Assembly (NCBI GenBank): GCA_002396205.1
Contig: DGXB01000054.1
Location: 26,368-65,957, forward strand
DNA: 39,590 nucleotides
Origin: Bacteroidales bacterium UBA4243
Lineage (GTDB): Bacteria > Bacteroidota > Bacteroidia > Bacteroidales > F082
Reading direction: 5' to 3'
Below, in pieces: positions 15,354-22,629 of the stretch. A program made the translations under genes and the position numbers. Every line of letters begins with the position of its first letter. Position 1 is the stretch's first letter. The notes beneath the pieces were generated by a model. The model was not told the origin of the DNA. It searched no databases and saw only the letters and a program-made list of their open reading frames with translations.

Positions 15354-16193
15354 ATGAATATGAAAGCGATAAAACCCATACTCATCCTTTGCGTGGCGGC
15401 ACTTTTCGCCACCTCTTGCAAGAAAGAGGCCGACATGACCCTTGTGCAGAAGACCGTTTTGGAAAACAGCGACATCCGACAGATTGAAGTCAGCGATGCC
15501 TGGCCGGTAACCATCGTTTCTGACAGCGTTACATACGTGGAATTAGCGTATTCCGCCTATCTGGAGCCGTATGTGAAGGCCAAGATGGAAGGCAACAAGC
15601 TCGAAATAGGATTCACAACCAATGTCTATCCCGTCATTAATTCGGAGTTTCGCGCCACCGTCCACACCACGCACCTCGAAAAACTCGACCTCAACGATGC
15701 CGTCCAAGTGCAAAGCCATGGCGACTTCGCCGGACAACGCATCGAAGTCGAGCTAAGCGATGCATCGAAATGCAACGGCCTCGTTTTCAGCGGAGAAAGT
15801 TGTATGATCAAGATGGAAGACGCCTCGCTGATGACAGGTTTCCAATTCGTTGGAACCGCCTGCAATGCCGAGTTGGACGACGCCTCGCAATTCAACGGCG
15901 AGATCCAATCTGCGGAGCAATTCGACATTGAACTGAAGAGTGCCTCGCGTTTCGTGAACAAAGGCGGCGAAACCGCCACCGCCAATATCAAGTTACACGA
16001 TGCCAGCATTTTAAATATGGTTGAGACCCGCGTCGGCACCATGCACGTCGAACTCAACAGCGCTTCAGAAGCCACCGTGCAAGTCGCTGATTTCATGGAC
16101 GGAACGCTGAAAGAAGCCTCGACCCTATATTACAAGGGCCATCCACAGACGAACGTCGACTGTTCGGATGACTCACAACTCATCCCGTTTTGA
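15354..16193 (+). CDS. Head-GIN (DUF2807) domain lipoprotein
   Basis: A 279-aa lipoprotein. The signal MKAIKPILILCVAALFATSC has a lipobox ending in Cys. The rest is a repetitive right-handed beta structure of the DUF2807/head-GIN type with recurring 'DAS' turns: LSDASKCNGLVF, EDASLMTGFQF, DDASQFNGEIQ, KSASRFVNKGG, HDASILNMVE, NSASEATVQV, KEASTLYYKG. These recur about every 16-20 residues. Such proteins are common exported proteins of Bacteroidota with no settled function. The start could be the ATG at 15354 or 15360. It lies 23 nt after rlmH and may be cotranscribed. Confidence 0.85.
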   Translation: MNMKAIKPILILCVAALFATSCKKEADMTLVQKTVLENSDIRQIEVSDAWPVTIVSDSVTYVELAYSAYLEPYVKAKMEGNKLEIGFTTNVYPVINSEFRATVHTTHLEKLDLNDAVQVQSHGDFAGQRIEVELSDASKCNGLVFSGESCMIKMEDASLMTGFQFVGTACNAELDDASQFNGEIQSAEQFDIELKSASRFVNKGGETATANIKLHDASILNMVETRVGTMHVELNSASEATVQVADFMDGTLKEASTLYYKGHPQTNVDCSDDSQLIPF

Positions 16194-16206
16194 TTTTGGC
16201 CTGAAA

Positions 16207-16260
16207 TTTGCATGAAATACCTAACGTATGCAAAATCAAACCGAATTATTACTAATTTTG
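16207..16260 (+). promoter_or_regulatory. Promoter with inverted repeat TTTGCAT-N14-ATGCAAA
   Basis: The -7 box TAATTTTG (16253-16260) lies 16 bp before the ATG at 16277. An inverted repeat, TTTGCAT (16207-16213) and ATGCAAA (16228-16234), overlaps the place expected for the -33 box (22 nt upstream of the -7 box). This makes it a candidate operator. Confidence 0.5.
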
Positions 16261-16276
16261 TCAAAAATTTGAACCA

Positions 16277-16801
16277 ATGAAAAAAGTAGCATTGTTATTT
16301 GTCGCCGTTTTGTTTGCGACCGTCACTTTTGCCCAATCCAACCTGCCCATCGACCCGAAGACCGAAAAAATCTGTTTCCGCAAGGTTATTCCCGTTGAAG
16401 GCTCACAAGATGAAGTGTTTAACCGCATCTACAGCAACTTCATCAACTCCTACTACAAGAGCCCTTCGACCATCATCCAACAAAATGACGGACGCACGAT
16501 TAAAGGCAAGCACCAGTTCCAGCTCGACAACGGTGAAGTCGTGAAGTCGAAATGGACATGGATCACCTACTACTTCACCATCGAAGTGCGCGAAGGCCGT
16601 GTGCGCTACACTATCACCGACTTCATGCAAAAGACCCAAAGCAACCACCCCTGCGAGGAATGGATGGACAAGGAAGATCCTTTGTATCAACCCGTTTGGG
16701 ATAGCTATCTGAACCAAATCGCCGCTTTTGCCGAAGACTGGGGCAAGCAGTTTGAGGAGAGTCTCGTACCCGAAAAGGTAATCGAGGAAGAGGAATGGTA
16801 A
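16277..16801 (+). CDS. Secreted DUF4468-type protein
   Basis: A 174-aa exported protein. The signal peptide MKKVALLFVAVLFATVTFAQ is followed by a compact domain with the DUF4468 (TBP-like fold) pattern: KICFRKVIPVEGSQDEVFNR, then DGRTIKGKHQFQL, YYFTIEVREGRVRYTITDF and a terminal helix. The C-terminus is acidic (EEEEW). Its role is unknown. It has its own promoter and ends just before the terminator at 16810, so it may be monocistronic unless the terminator leaks into the HMG-CoA reductase gene. Confidence 0.8.
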   Translation: MKKVALLFVAVLFATVTFAQSNLPIDPKTEKICFRKVIPVEGSQDEVFNRIYSNFINSYYKSPSTIIQQNDGRTIKGKHQFQLDNGEVVKSKWTWITYYFTIEVREGRVRYTITDFMQKTQSNHPCEEWMDKEDPLYQPVWDSYLNQIAAFAEDWGKQFEESLVPEKVIEEEEW

Positions 16802-16809
16802 AACAAACG

Positions 16810-16850
16810 AAAAAGCCCATAGATTCCCGAGGGAATGACACGGGCTTTTT
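16810..16850 (+). terminator. Strong hairpin terminator abutting the next start codon
   Basis: AAAAAGCCC (16810-16818) pairs with GGGCTTTTT (16842-16850), with an inner stem ATTCCC-GA-GGGAAT (16823-16836). It works in either direction. Its T-run ends 3 nt before the ATG of the HMG-CoA reductase gene at 16854. Confidence 0.8.
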
Positions 16851-16853
16851 CCA

Positions 16854-18191
16854 ATGGCAAAACATATGGCCACTCGCGAACGCATAAAGAAAGGCTTCTC
16901 GAAACTTCTCAAGGAAGAGAAGCTGAAGCTGATTGCCAACTACTTCGAGAACCCAGGAGAAGTTGTCAGCCTGCTGAAGAGCTATTGGCACTCCGACTCG
17001 AAGCAGCAACAGCTTTTCGACGAGTTCAGCGAGAACACCATCACCAATTTCTTCATCCCCTACGGCATCTCGCCCAACGTCAACATTAACGGGAAGGACT
17101 ACATCGTCCCGATGGTCATCGAAGAAAGCTCTGTCGTCGCCGCAGCCTCGGCGGCGGCCAAGTTCTGGGGCGAGCGTGGCGGCTTCCATGCCGAAGTCAT
17201 CGACGTGCGCAAGATCGGGCAGGTGCATTTCGGCTGGAGCGGACCCAAAGAAAAGCTATTTGCGCTGTTCCCCGAAATCGAGAAACGCCTCCTGGCCGAC
17301 ACCGATGCCATGACCGAAAAAATGCGCAAACGCGGCGGCGGCATTTTGCAGATGCAACTCATTGACTACAGCGACCAAATCCCTGACTATTACCAGATTA
17401 GAGTAGAGTTCAACACGGGCGACGCCATGGGTGCCAACTTCATCAACTCGGTGTTGGAGCAATTTGGCCACAGCCTGCAAGACTTCTTCGCCGAGCAAAA
17501 CGACCTGACCGAAGCGCTGCGCAAGGTGGAAATCATCATGACCATCCTGTCGAACAACACGCCCGACTGTCGCGTGAAGGTTTGGGTGGAATGTCCTGTG
17601 GGACAATTGGATGGCATCGACGAGCACCTTTCGGGAGCCGAATACGCCAAGAAATTCAAGAAAGCCGTCGACATCGCCCACATCGACGTGGACCGCGCCA
17701 CTACGCACAACAAAGGCATCTACAACGGCATCGATGCGGTGGTTTTAGCCACGGGCAACGACTTCCGCGCCGTGGAAGCCGCAGGCCACACCTTCGCCTC
17801 GCGCAATGGACGCTACGAGAGCCTTTCGAGCGTCACAATCGAAAACGGCATCTTCCACTTCGAGCTGGAAGTGCCGATGGCCTTGGGCACCGTGGGCGGC
17901 CTGACCAGCCTGCACCCCTTGGCCAAGAAGACTTTGGAGCTTTTGGGCAACCCCACCGCCCCCGAGCTGATGATGGTGGCCGCCACGATGGGCTTGGCCA
18001 ACAACTTCAGCGCCGTGCGCTCGCTGACCACCAAAGGCATCCAGGCCGGCCACATGAAGATGCACCTCAACAACATCCTCAACCAATTGAATGCTAATGA
18101 GGAAGAAAAGAAAAAAGCTCGGGAAGCGTTCAAAGACCAAACCGTATCTTTCGCTGGAGTTGAAAAGTTTTTGGAGTCACTACGGAAATAA
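16854..18191 (+). CDS. mvaA: Class II hydroxymethylglutaryl-CoA reductase
   Basis: Interconverts HMG-CoA and mevalonate in the cytoplasm. The 445-aa protein carries the class II signatures: MVIEESSVVAAASAAAKFW (catalytic Glu, about residues 86-104), GDAMGANF, HNKGIYNGIDAVVLATGNDF (catalytic Lys and Asp), EVPMALGTVGGLTSLHPLA, and GIQAGHMKMHL (general-acid His). The name 'degradative' is often given to this class, but with a GHMP kinase nearby a biosynthetic role in the mevalonate route to isoprenoids is more likely. Two starts, 16854 and 16866, are possible. No separate promoter is visible between the terminator and the start, so expression may need read-through. The toxin gene converges 6 bp after the stop. 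Confidence 0.93.
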   Translation: MAKHMATRERIKKGFSKLLKEEKLKLIANYFENPGEVVSLLKSYWHSDSKQQQLFDEFSENTITNFFIPYGISPNVNINGKDYIVPMVIEESSVVAAASAAAKFWGERGGFHAEVIDVRKIGQVHFGWSGPKEKLFALFPEIEKRLLADTDAMTEKMRKRGGGILQMQLIDYSDQIPDYYQIRVEFNTGDAMGANFINSVLEQFGHSLQDFFAEQNDLTEALRKVEIIMTILSNNTPDCRVKVWVECPVGQLDGIDEHLSGAEYAKKFKKAVDIAHIDVDRATTHNKGIYNGIDAVVLATGNDFRAVEAAGHTFASRNGRYESLSSVTIENGIFHFELEVPMALGTVGGLTSLHPLAKKTLELLGNPTAPELMMVAATMGLANNFSAVRSLTTKGIQAGHMKMHLNNILNQLNANEEEKKKAREAFKDQTVSFAGVEKFLESLRK

Positions 18192-18197
18192 GACGTG

Positions 18198-18491
18198 CTA
18201 TTTCCTGTTTTTCCCAAACAAATCCGAATGGGTTCCCGTCCGTTGGAGGGAAATGATTCGGATTTCCGTGTCTTTAATGTAAATCAGCAGCCAATCGGGG
18301 TTAATGTGGCATTCCCAGCAGCCTTCATATTGGCCATGAAGCTGGTGGTTGCGGTTTTTGACTGGTAGTTCTTCATCATCCAAGAGTTTCTTGACAATTT
18401 CGTTCAAACTCGCTTCGTCCAAACCACGACGACGAGCCAACTTCAAATCCTTGAGATACCGTTTACTCAAATGAAGAGAGAACTTGGCCAT
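18198..18491 (-). CDS. YafQ/RelE-type mRNA interferase toxin
   Basis: A small basic toxin of the RelE/ParE superfamily, YafQ branch, that would cut mRNA at the ribosome. Seen: LSKRYLKDLKLARRRGLD near the N-terminus, NHQLHGQYEGCWECHINPDW in the middle (the L.G...G..ECHI.PDWLLIY pattern with the active-site His) and a C-terminal IISLQRTGTHSDLF. The ATG at 18491 gives 97 aa starting MAKFSLHL. A GTG at 18500 overlaps the antitoxin stop by 4 nt and would give 100 aa; translational coupling makes it a real alternative. The pair lies between two mevalonate-pathway genes on the opposite strand. Confidence 0.85.
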   Translation of the reverse strand: MAKFSLHLSKRYLKDLKLARRRGLDEASLNEIVKKLLDDEELPVKNRNHQLHGQYEGCWECHINPDWLLIYIKDTEIRIISLQRTGTHSDLFGKNRK

Positions 18492-18496
18492 GACAC

Positions 18497-18766
18497 TCAC
18501 AGGTTATTGACGAGTTTCAAATAATCCTCATAAGAACCGACTTCAATCAATCCTTTGCCATTCATCGCGTCCTCGATGACTTTCATCGTCTCATCGTTAA
18601 GATAATCGCCAGTTTCAGGGTCATATAGGCGAGGCTTTTCTTTCTTTTTCTTTTCAATGCTCCAGCCCATTTTCTTTGCCATTTTCTTGAAGAAAGAAAC
18701 ATCGTCCTTAGGCACATTAAGCATAAATGTGTCGAATTGTGCAGCTGGTGTGACCGTTCCGTTCAT
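18497..18766 (-). CDS. Antitoxin partner of the YafQ-like toxin
   Basis: An 89-aa acidic protein directly upstream of, and overlapping or touching, the toxin gene, the normal type II order. The N-terminal part FDTFMLNVPKDDVSFFKKMA resembles antitoxin DNA-binding segments of the ribbon-helix-helix kind only loosely. The C-terminal part ETMKVIEDAMNGKGLIEVGS, then YEDYLKLVNNL, looks like the RelB/DinJ toxin-wrapping tail (substitution of a DAM.G pattern). It has its own -7 box (18790-18797). The role is inferred from size, order and the partner. Confidence 0.75.
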   Translation of the reverse strand: MNGTVTPAAQFDTFMLNVPKDDVSFFKKMAKKMGWSIEKKKKEKPRLYDPETGDYLNDETMKVIEDAMNGKGLIEVGSYEDYLKLVNNL

Positions 18767-18789
18767 AATGATTAAATTGAATTACGGTG

Positions 18790-18797
18790 CAAAGTTA
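18790..18797 (-). promoter_or_regulatory. -7 box TAACTTTG of the toxin-antitoxin operon
   Basis: Matches TAnnTTTG on the minus strand, 24 bp before the antitoxin ATG at 18766. It lies within 50 bp of the divergent GHMP kinase promoter, so antitoxin binding here could also touch that promoter. Confidence 0.55.
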
Positions 18798-18813
18798 GCA
18801 TTTTTTCCACGAA

Positions 18814-18846
18814 TTGCCATCTGAAGTAAAAAAAAACATAGTTTTG
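18814..18846 (+). promoter_or_regulatory. Promoter of the GHMP kinase gene (TTG-N22-TAGTTTTG)
   Basis: -33 TTG at 18814-18816 and -7 TAGTTTTG at 18839-18846, separated by 22 nt, 27 bp before the ATG at 18874. Confidence 0.6.
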
Positions 18847-18873
18847 CATTTGCTTAATCAGATTTGTCCAAAG

Positions 18874-19857
18874 ATGAAATCCTATCACCATTCCCACGGA
18901 AAATTCCTCCTGACAGGCGAATACCTCGTCCTGCGAGGCGCTTTGTCGTTGGCTTTGCCCTTGAAATTGGGACAGACCTTGTCAGTAGAGACGCACCATG
19001 GCACGTCTCTACAATGGGACGCCCACAAACCTGATGAACATTGGTTTTCTGTTACCTTAGACCCCGAAAACCTCGAAATCATCCATTGCACCGACCAAAA
19101 CAAAGCCGAAAAACTGGCCCAAATCTTGCAAGCCGTCAAGCAGCTGAATCCCAAGGCTTTTGAAGGCAAGGGCCTGATTTTCACCACCCATCTGGATTTC
19201 GACCCGAACTGGGGCCTAGGCAGCAGCTCGACGCTCATTGCCAATCTCGCCCAGTGGGCCGATGTGAACCCCTACGAACTGCTGAATCTGACCTTCGGCG
19301 GATCGGGCTATGATATTGCTTGCGCCACGGCGGAAGGACCGATTTATTATCAACTATCAACACCTGAACCGGCCCTTCGACAGGCTCAGGGACCTAAGGC
19401 CGTTGAGCCCGTCGAAACGCCGACACCCACGGTCGAGCCTATAGAACTCAACCCACCTTTTGCCGACCGTCTGTATTTCGTCTACCAAGGCCAAAAGCAA
19501 AGCTCGTCAAAGGAAGTGAAGGCGTTTTTGGAGAAAACGAATCCCTTTGACTTACAGAAAGATATTGAGGCTGTTTCGGAAATCAGTAGGGCGGTGCCGA
19601 AATGCGAGACTTTGGACGATTTCGGCCTGCTGATGCAATGCCACGAGCGCATCATTGCCCGCTGCATCGGGCAAACACCCGTGCAAAAACGCTTCCCCGA
19701 CTTCGAGGGCACACTGAAATCGCTTGGCGCTTGGGGCGGCGACTTTATCCTTGCCGCAACGGAATGGGATGAAAACCAAGTGAAAACCTATTTCAAAGAG
19801 AAAGATTTGGAAGTGGTTTTTGGGTATAATGATCTTATATTAGGAAAAAATGTGTAG
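18874..19857 (+). CDS. GYDIA-type GHMP kinase (mevalonate-pathway candidate) with two in-frame repeats
   Basis: A cytoplasmic GHMP-superfamily small-molecule kinase of 327 aa, probably phosphorylating mevalonate or phosphomevalonate given the neighbouring HMG-CoA reductase. Seen: N-terminal HGKFLLTGEYLVLRGALSLA, the ATP-binding LGSSSTLIANLAQ and FGGSGYDIACATAEGPIYY, the signature that names this group. Two palindromic elements lie inside the gene without breaking it. The one at 18985-19012 encodes VETHHGTSL (residues about 38-47). The other, at 19371-19422, encodes ALRQAQGPKAVEPVETP (about 167-184), directly after the GYDIA domain. Both look like surface loops. The start is the ATG at 18874 (MKSYHHSHGK), downstream of its own promoter. 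Confidence 0.87.
   Translation: MKSYHHSHGKFLLTGEYLVLRGALSLALPLKLGQTLSVETHHGTSLQWDAHKPDEHWFSVTLDPENLEIIHCTDQNKAEKLAQILQAVKQLNPKAFEGKGLIFTTHLDFDPNWGLGSSSTLIANLAQWADVNPYELLNLTFGGSGYDIACATAEGPIYYQLSTPEPALRQAQGPKAVEPVETPTPTVEPIELNPPFADRLYFVYQGQKQSSSKEVKAFLEKTNPFDLQKDIEAVSEISRAVPKCETLDDFGLLMQCHERIIARCIGQTPVQKRFPDFEGTLKSLGAWGGDFILAATEWDENQVKTYFKEKDLEVVFGYNDLILGKNV
18985..19012. repeat. 28-bp palindrome, family A, in frame in the GHMP kinase
   Basis: Arms GTAGAGACG and CGTCTCTAC with a 10-nt centre CACCATGGCA. Translated with GTA as a codon. Confidence 0.9.
19371..19422. repeat. Element B, in frame in the GHMP kinase
   Basis: The left arm begins CCCTTCGACAGGCTCAGGGACC. The right arm GGCCGTTGAGCCCGTCGAAA is its imperfect inverse complement. 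The left arm is identical to that at 13695. Confidence 0.85.
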
Positions 19858-19862
19858 TTTTG
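19855..19862 (+). promoter_or_regulatory. -7 box TAGTTTTG before the small antitoxin-like gene
   Basis: Overlaps the GHMP kinase stop codon and lies 27 bp before the ATG at 19890. The -33 region is unclear. Confidence 0.5.
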
Positions 19863-19889
19863 CAGGGTGAATAGTTAAACAGAGAGAAA

Positions 19890-20114
19890 ATGTTGCAACT
19901 TAATACAATGAACGAGGCACAAATGATGATATTGGAATCGTTTGCAGGGGCTACTGACGAGCAAGAACTAAACGATTTGATGGATGTCATCAGAAATTTC
20001 TATGCACGCAGGTTGGAGGCCGAGATGAATCGGCTTTGGGACAATGGGACGCTTAACCAAGAGACCCTTGACCAATTGAAGGACGAACACCTTCGTACAC
20101 CATATATTAATTAA
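19890..20114 (+). CDS. Probable antitoxin of a PIN-toxin pair
   Basis: A 74-aa acidic helical protein: ILESFAGATDEQELNDLMDV, then NFYARRLEAEMNRLWDNGTL, NQETLDQLKDEHLRTPY. The pattern of paired helices ending in H-L-R-T-P-Y is one I associate with small Bacteroidales proteins encoded directly before PIN-domain toxins. Here a PIN-like fragment starts 5 nt downstream, which supports the reading. If the toxin is dead, this is an orphan antitoxin. It has its own -7 box. The role is inferred from context. Confidence 0.65.
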   Translation: MLQLNTMNEAQMMILESFAGATDEQELNDLMDVIRNFYARRLEAEMNRLWDNGTLNQETLDQLKDEHLRTPYIN

Positions 20115-20119
20115 ACACT

Positions 20120-20185
20120 ATGGTGAGGCCTCGTGTAGTCATTGACACTAACTGTATATTTCACTTGATGATTTCGCCAAAATGA
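20120..20185 (+). pseudogene. N-terminal remnant of a PIN-domain toxin
   Basis: Twenty-one codons read MVRPRVVIDTNCIFHLMISP-K and then stop (TGA 20183-20185). RVVIDTNCIF is the first conserved segment of PIN ribonuclease toxins, with the first metal-binding Asp. The rest of the domain (about 115 residues) is absent; the next gene starts 31 bp later. It is a truncated toxin gene, not a functional peptide. Confidence 0.75.
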
Positions 20186-20216
20186 TGAATCAACGATAGT
20201 TCAATATTTTGCCTCG

Positions 20217-21707
20217 ATGAAAACACAGCACCTCATAGCGACAATCATTTGCGCCATCCTGTTGGCGGCCTGCGGCCAACCAAAGCAGGCTTCAGAAGAA
20301 CCGCCGCAGGTGATTTCGACAGCCGACAGCCTTCGTGCCGATTCCATCTATAACCTCGCCCAAACCTTCTTCCAAAACGCCTTGGACTATAGGGACAAGG
20401 ACAGCACCGTGGCCTGCTGCAAGGAATACTACCGCGCATTGGAAGTTTTGGAAGAACACTTTTCTATTCTTCAATCATTTGATGTTGAACAACTTACAAA
20501 GCAAGACAAGCAAATAATCAAACTTCTAAAGAAAACCTACAAGGGATTGGGCACAGATTATTCAATCTCCCTCTTGCCCAATCCGTCTTCCTATTTCTAC
20601 CGTCAAGCCTTGGCCATCGACAAGAAATATTCCAACTCACCTGCGGGACTGGGAACCACATTGTTTTTGATAGCATACGGATTCGACATCAGTGAGCGTT
20701 TCGACAGCGCTTGCTATTACTATGACACCGCAATAAGATGCTTCGACAACGACTCTTCCGACATGGTTTTCAGGATAGCGGTCTCAAGGAATGGCATCAT
20801 CGACTACAAACTACATCACGACGCAGCGCTTGTCATCCACGACCAAAAGAACCTGCTTCCGCATTGCGATGAGACTGACCGTCACGACGTTGAACTGACC
20901 ATCGGCTGGATCCATAAAGAGGAAAAGCAGCTTGATTCGGCATTGGTGTATCTGAACCGAGCCTTTGAGGGATTGCAACATCCGGATTTTTCGAACACCA
21001 CTGCAAAAATCCAAGCATTAGAGTACTTGAACGAAGTTTATGGAGCCTTGGGCGATACCACGAAGATGAACGAATGTGCCCGTCTTCTGGCGCAATATCC
21101 ACATCCGATAGAAGCCTTCGCCCCCGTGACTTCCGAACTTACCGAATTGTTCAACAACTACATACAGAAAAAACAGGAGGCCGAAACCCAGCTGAAAAGG
21201 CAACAATCTGTACGACGAAACATATTGATGGTTTCCTTGGTCGCGTTGGCGATTTTGGCCCTTGTGCTTGTGCTTTTGGTGGCCCGCAAGCGCCACAAAC
21301 AAGCCGAAGCCAACCTCCGCGAAGCACACCAACGGCAGCGCGAGGCTTTCGACCAGCAACGCGAAGCCTTCAGCCAACAGCTGACCGAAGCCCAAGCCGC
21401 CCTAAAGGAAAAGACTTTCGAGGATTTGGTGAAAGAGACAAAGGCGCTTTACGACAAAGGCGGTCGCCCGCGCAAGGGCATCTTGGAAGCCTTCAACAAG
21501 GCCTACCCCGACGTTTACGAAAAACTGAAATCCACCTATCCCGACCTGACCGAGCAAGAGCGCGATTTGCTTGTGCTCAACTTTCTCCGTTTCCGCATCA
21601 AGGAAGAGGCCGAGATTTTGGAACTAAGCCAAAACACGGTGACAAAATACCGCTCCGACCTCATCAAAAAGGTGGGGAAAAACCCCGTTTCCGACCTTTT
21701 GGGCTAA
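20217..21707 (+). CDS. Membrane-anchored TPR protein with C-terminal helix-turn-helix (regulator 1)
   Basis: A 496-aa protein with a lipoprotein-like signal (MKTQHLIATIICAILLAAC), a periplasmic helical-repeat region of TPR type (about 35-325: YDTAIRCFDND, DSALVYLNRAFEGL), one membrane segment (about 335-357, LMVSLVALAILALVLVLLVA), a charged coiled coil (about 360-410) and a C-terminal DNA-binding-like domain (about 444-492). In that domain TEQERDLLVLNFLRFRIKEE leads into AEILELSQNTVTKYRSDLIKK, a LuxR/sigma-region-4-like helix-turn-helix. It is a transmembrane sensor-regulator candidate: the outer TPRs would sense, the inner domain would bind DNA. A paralogue of the same plan is at 24435. The two secreted-protein genes between them are likely targets (inference). 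Confidence 0.8.
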   Translation: MKTQHLIATIICAILLAACGQPKQASEEPPQVISTADSLRADSIYNLAQTFFQNALDYRDKDSTVACCKEYYRALEVLEEHFSILQSFDVEQLTKQDKQIIKLLKKTYKGLGTDYSISLLPNPSSYFYRQALAIDKKYSNSPAGLGTTLFLIAYGFDISERFDSACYYYDTAIRCFDNDSSDMVFRIAVSRNGIIDYKLHHDAALVIHDQKNLLPHCDETDRHDVELTIGWIHKEEKQLDSALVYLNRAFEGLQHPDFSNTTAKIQALEYLNEVYGALGDTTKMNECARLLAQYPHPIEAFAPVTSELTELFNNYIQKKQEAETQLKRQQSVRRNILMVSLVALAILALVLVLLVARKRHKQAEANLREAHQRQREAFDQQREAFSQQLTEAQAALKEKTFEDLVKETKALYDKGGRPRKGILEAFNKAYPDVYEKLKSTYPDLTEQERDLLVLNFLRFRIKEEAEILELSQNTVTKYRSDLIKKVGKNPVSDLLG

Positions 21708-21710
21708 ACA

Positions 21711-21833
21711 AAAACCTATAGTTTTGTTTTTGTAATCCATTATTTTCCAATATTTTATAGTTTTTCAAACCAAGAAAAACCTATAGTTGGGCTTGGGGGT
21801 TGCTTTTTCCGTGGAATTTTGTTATAGTTTTGC
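21711..21833 (+). promoter_or_regulatory. Control region of the 158-aa lipoprotein gene: paired 13-bp repeats plus promoter
   Basis: AAAACCTATAGTT occurs twice, at 21711-21723 and 21777-21789. A -33 TTG (21801-21803) and -7 TAGTTTTG (21826-21833) follow with a 22-nt gap. The -7 box is embedded in TTTTGTTATAGTTTTGCA, which is shared exactly with the promoter at 22592. The second repeat ends 36 nt before the -7 box, the same distance as in the next gene's control region. Confidence 0.7.
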
Positions 21834-21844
21834 ATTGTCGCTTC

Positions 21845-21874
21845 GCGTCACTGCGAGGAACGAAGCAGTGACGC
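21845..21874. repeat. Palindrome of the 1800-1879 family in the lipoprotein leader
   Basis: Perfect 10-bp arms GCGTCACTGC and GCAGTGACGC around GAGGAACGAA. It would form a hairpin in the 5' leader of the lipoprotein mRNA. Confidence 0.85.
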
Positions 21875-21933
21875 AAGACGCAATCTAAGTAACAAATCAA
21901 CTAAAACAACAACACAATTAAAACTCAAACATT

Positions 21934-22410
21934 ATGAACAAATCAATCAAAACCATCATCGCCTTGATGGCACTTTTCGTCATCGGACTCCTCGCCTTGG
22001 AGGGATGCAACAAGAAAGAGGCTCGACAGCCCAAAGTTTCCGACTTCTTCGTTTCGGAATGCAATGACAACGTCATTCTCCTTCGCGACGGTGAGCCAAA
22101 CGACACAATCTATGTGACCACCGTTGACGACACGAAGTTGAAAATCAGCACTACAAACACGCAATTCCCTTGCGATGCGTACACCATCCGTCCTGAAATC
22201 CAAGCGCAAGAACAAAACATCTCCATAGAACTGCTCTATGAGGATTCGTGGGCCAATTGCATATGCGGTCGCCATTTGGACATCATCCTCGAAAACCTGA
22301 AGTTGGGGCAAACCTACTTTTTCAACATCAAGAAGGACGAGCGCGATTATTTCCAGTTTGAGGTCACTTTCGGGCCCGACACGGATTTGATGTTTGTCCG
22401 CGAAGAATGA
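21934..22410 (+). CDS. Lipoprotein of unknown function
   Basis: A 158-aa exported protein. The signal MNKSIKTIIALMALFVIGLL ends in a lipobox (ALEGC). I do not recognise the mature part. It has four Cys after the lipid-Cys, three of them in DAYTIRP-flanking and WANCICGRHLDIIL positions that could form disulfides, and a strand-rich pattern (NVILLRDGEPNDTIYVTTVD, QTYFFNIKKDERDYFQFEVT). It could be a small beta-sandwich surface protein. It is the first gene after regulator 1 and has its own regulated-looking promoter and a palindrome in its leader. Confidence 0.75.
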   Translation: MNKSIKTIIALMALFVIGLLALEGCNKKEARQPKVSDFFVSECNDNVILLRDGEPNDTIYVTTVDDTKLKISTTNTQFPCDAYTIRPEIQAQEQNISIELLYEDSWANCICGRHLDIILENLKLGQTYFFNIKKDERDYFQFEVTFGPDTDLMFVREE

Positions 22411-22488
22411 CAACAAGTGGGTACGAGTTAGCAATTGGCCATTACTTTATAGGTGTTTTGGCTCCGTTTTAACTCTAACCACCTTCCC

Positions 22489-22599
22489 AAAAATATGGAT
22501 TTCGTTTCCACAATCCATTGATTTACAATATTATTCAAAAACAAAAATATGGATTCCGCCAAAGCCTTGTGTTTTTGGCGGATTTTTGTTATAGTTTTG
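22489..22599 (+). promoter_or_regulatory. Control region of the GLUG protein gene: paired repeats plus promoter
   Basis: AAAAATATGGATT occurs twice, at 22489-22501 and 22543-22555 (54 bp apart). -33 TTG (22567-22569) and -7 TAGTTTTG (22592-22599) are 22 nt apart. The second repeat ends 36 nt before the -7 box. CCGCCAAA (22556-22563) and TTTGGCGG (22573-22580) add an inverted repeat between the second direct repeat and the -7 box. The layout parallels the control region at 21711. Confidence 0.7.
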
Positions 22600-22629
22600 C
22601 AGAGACAAACCAACAAAAACCCCAACACG

